A stretch of 12,769 bases of DNA. It comes from Desulfobacteraceae bacterium (GTDB lineage Bacteria; Desulfobacterota; Desulfobacteria; Desulfobacterales; Desulfosalsimonadaceae). The stretch spans positions 1 to 12,769 of the forward strand of contig JAGXHH010000198.1 of the NCBI GenBank assembly GCA_024636355.1, in the 5' to 3' direction. The position numbers and the translations under genes are program-made. Each line of letters opens with the position of its first letter. Position 1 is the first letter of the stretch. Below are positions 12,483 through 12,769 of this stretch, piece by piece. The notes under the pieces are model-generated. The model saw nothing but the letters and a program-made list of their open reading frames with translations, was not told the origin of the DNA and made no database searches.

Positions 12483-12750
12483 TCATTCCTTTTTCTGCAG
12501 GATTTCAGAGAGTCTGCTGTCACAGGAGCGCGCCAGTTCGGACAGATCGGTTATCTGATTCTCAAACGTCCCGGAAGAGGTTCCCCCCACGGCTTTTTTG
12601 AAATAAAACCCGAGCTCCGGGACCAGGCCGGACCGGCCGGCCATGGCAAGTGCCGCCATCCAGCGGGCCAGGTCGATAACGAGGGGGACGGCCAGGATTG
12701 AATCGCGACCCTGGAGATTGAGCCGGAGGCTCATCGGCAGGCCGAACACC
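12483..12750 (-). CDS. Probable inositol-3-phosphate synthase, C-terminal fragment
   Basis: Inositol-3-phosphate synthase turns glucose 6-phosphate into myo-inositol 3-phosphate with NAD. Only the last 88 residues are present, beginning VFGLPMSLRL; the gene is cut by the contig end and the adapter after it. MSLRLNLQGRDSIL, PLVIDLARWMAAL and the PELGFYFKKAVGG segment match the C-terminal end of one bacterial group of these synthases as I remember it. No NAD-binding motif is available for a check, so the call is tentative. The residues MCIRDR that precede it in the open frame come from the adapter and are not part of the protein. It is the first gene of a leftward unit with the TIM-barrel gene. 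Confidence 0.6.
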
Positions 12751-12769
12751 CTGTCTCTTATACACATCT
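12751..12769. other. Tn5/Nextera mosaic-end adapter remnant at contig end
   Basis: The last 19 bases, CTGTCTCTTATACACATCT, are exactly the Tn5 transposase mosaic end used in tagmentation libraries. It is laboratory sequence left in the assembly, not a genomic mobile element. Its reverse strand translates to the telltale MCIRDR and MYKRQ starts. Confidence 0.97.

Noticed and set aside
12751..12769. Mosaic end as evidence of a Tn5-type transposon
   Set aside because: It is exactly the library adapter at the contig edge with no transposon genes.

Overview
The window reads as part of a Gram-negative, moderately GC-rich bacterial genome. It has a glyoxylate shunt with its kinase/phosphatase, two quinone methyltransferases, an outer-membrane barrel of the PagL type and a secreted beta-helix protein. 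UbiG and AceK point towards Pseudomonadota-like biology. The hexanucleotide and heptanucleotide intergenic arrays and the general style of the repeats remind me more of Desulfobacterota. I cannot settle the phylum from this sequence. The last 19 bases are exactly the Tn5/Nextera mosaic end, so the right edge is a contig end with leftover adapter, not biology.

Layout. (1) 1-4059 is the glyoxylate shunt: aceA (N-terminal part only) and aceB run leftwards and aceK runs rightwards from a shared 140-bp divergent region. Malate synthase and isocitrate lyase make the bypass, and AceK sets the phosphorylation state of isocitrate dehydrogenase, so one short control region serves both the pathway and its switch. 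(2) 4060-4950 is a REP/RAYT module: a small REP-associated tyrosine transposase gene flanked by three scattered and three tandem REP hairpins, closed by a terminator-like hairpin. (3) 4994-5917 is a UbiA-superfamily membrane prenyltransferase of unknown substrate. (4) 6063-7946 is a secreted right-handed beta-helix protein read leftwards. It is followed by an 874-bp stretch with no convincing gene that holds several inverted repeats. (5) 8821-9479 is a PagL-like outer-membrane acyl hydrolase whose signal-peptide part and barrel part lie in different frames. (6) 9582-11424 holds ubiE and ubiG, both leftwards, separated by 322 bp with a nested palindrome built of hexanucleotide units. (7) 11633-12750 is a two-gene leftward unit: the 3' end of a probable inositol-3-phosphate synthase gene and, 4 nt later, a xylose-isomerase-like TIM-barrel gene whose stop codon lies inside a heptanucleotide array.

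Intergenic DNA is the most unusual aspect. Almost every gap carries structured repeats: a classical GTAG-type REP family tied to its transposase, a second GTAGGGGCG-type hairpin family, hexanucleotide palindromes between two same-strand, same-pathway gene pairs (aceB/aceA and ubiG/ubiE), a heptanucleotide array and a cluster of near-perfect hairpins. I found no CRISPR array, rRNA or tRNA gene, and no clearly new defence or biosynthetic system. The best candidates for a new finding are the hexanucleotide palindromes and the possible functional link between the inositol phosphate synthase, the TIM-barrel enzyme and the UbiA-like enzyme.
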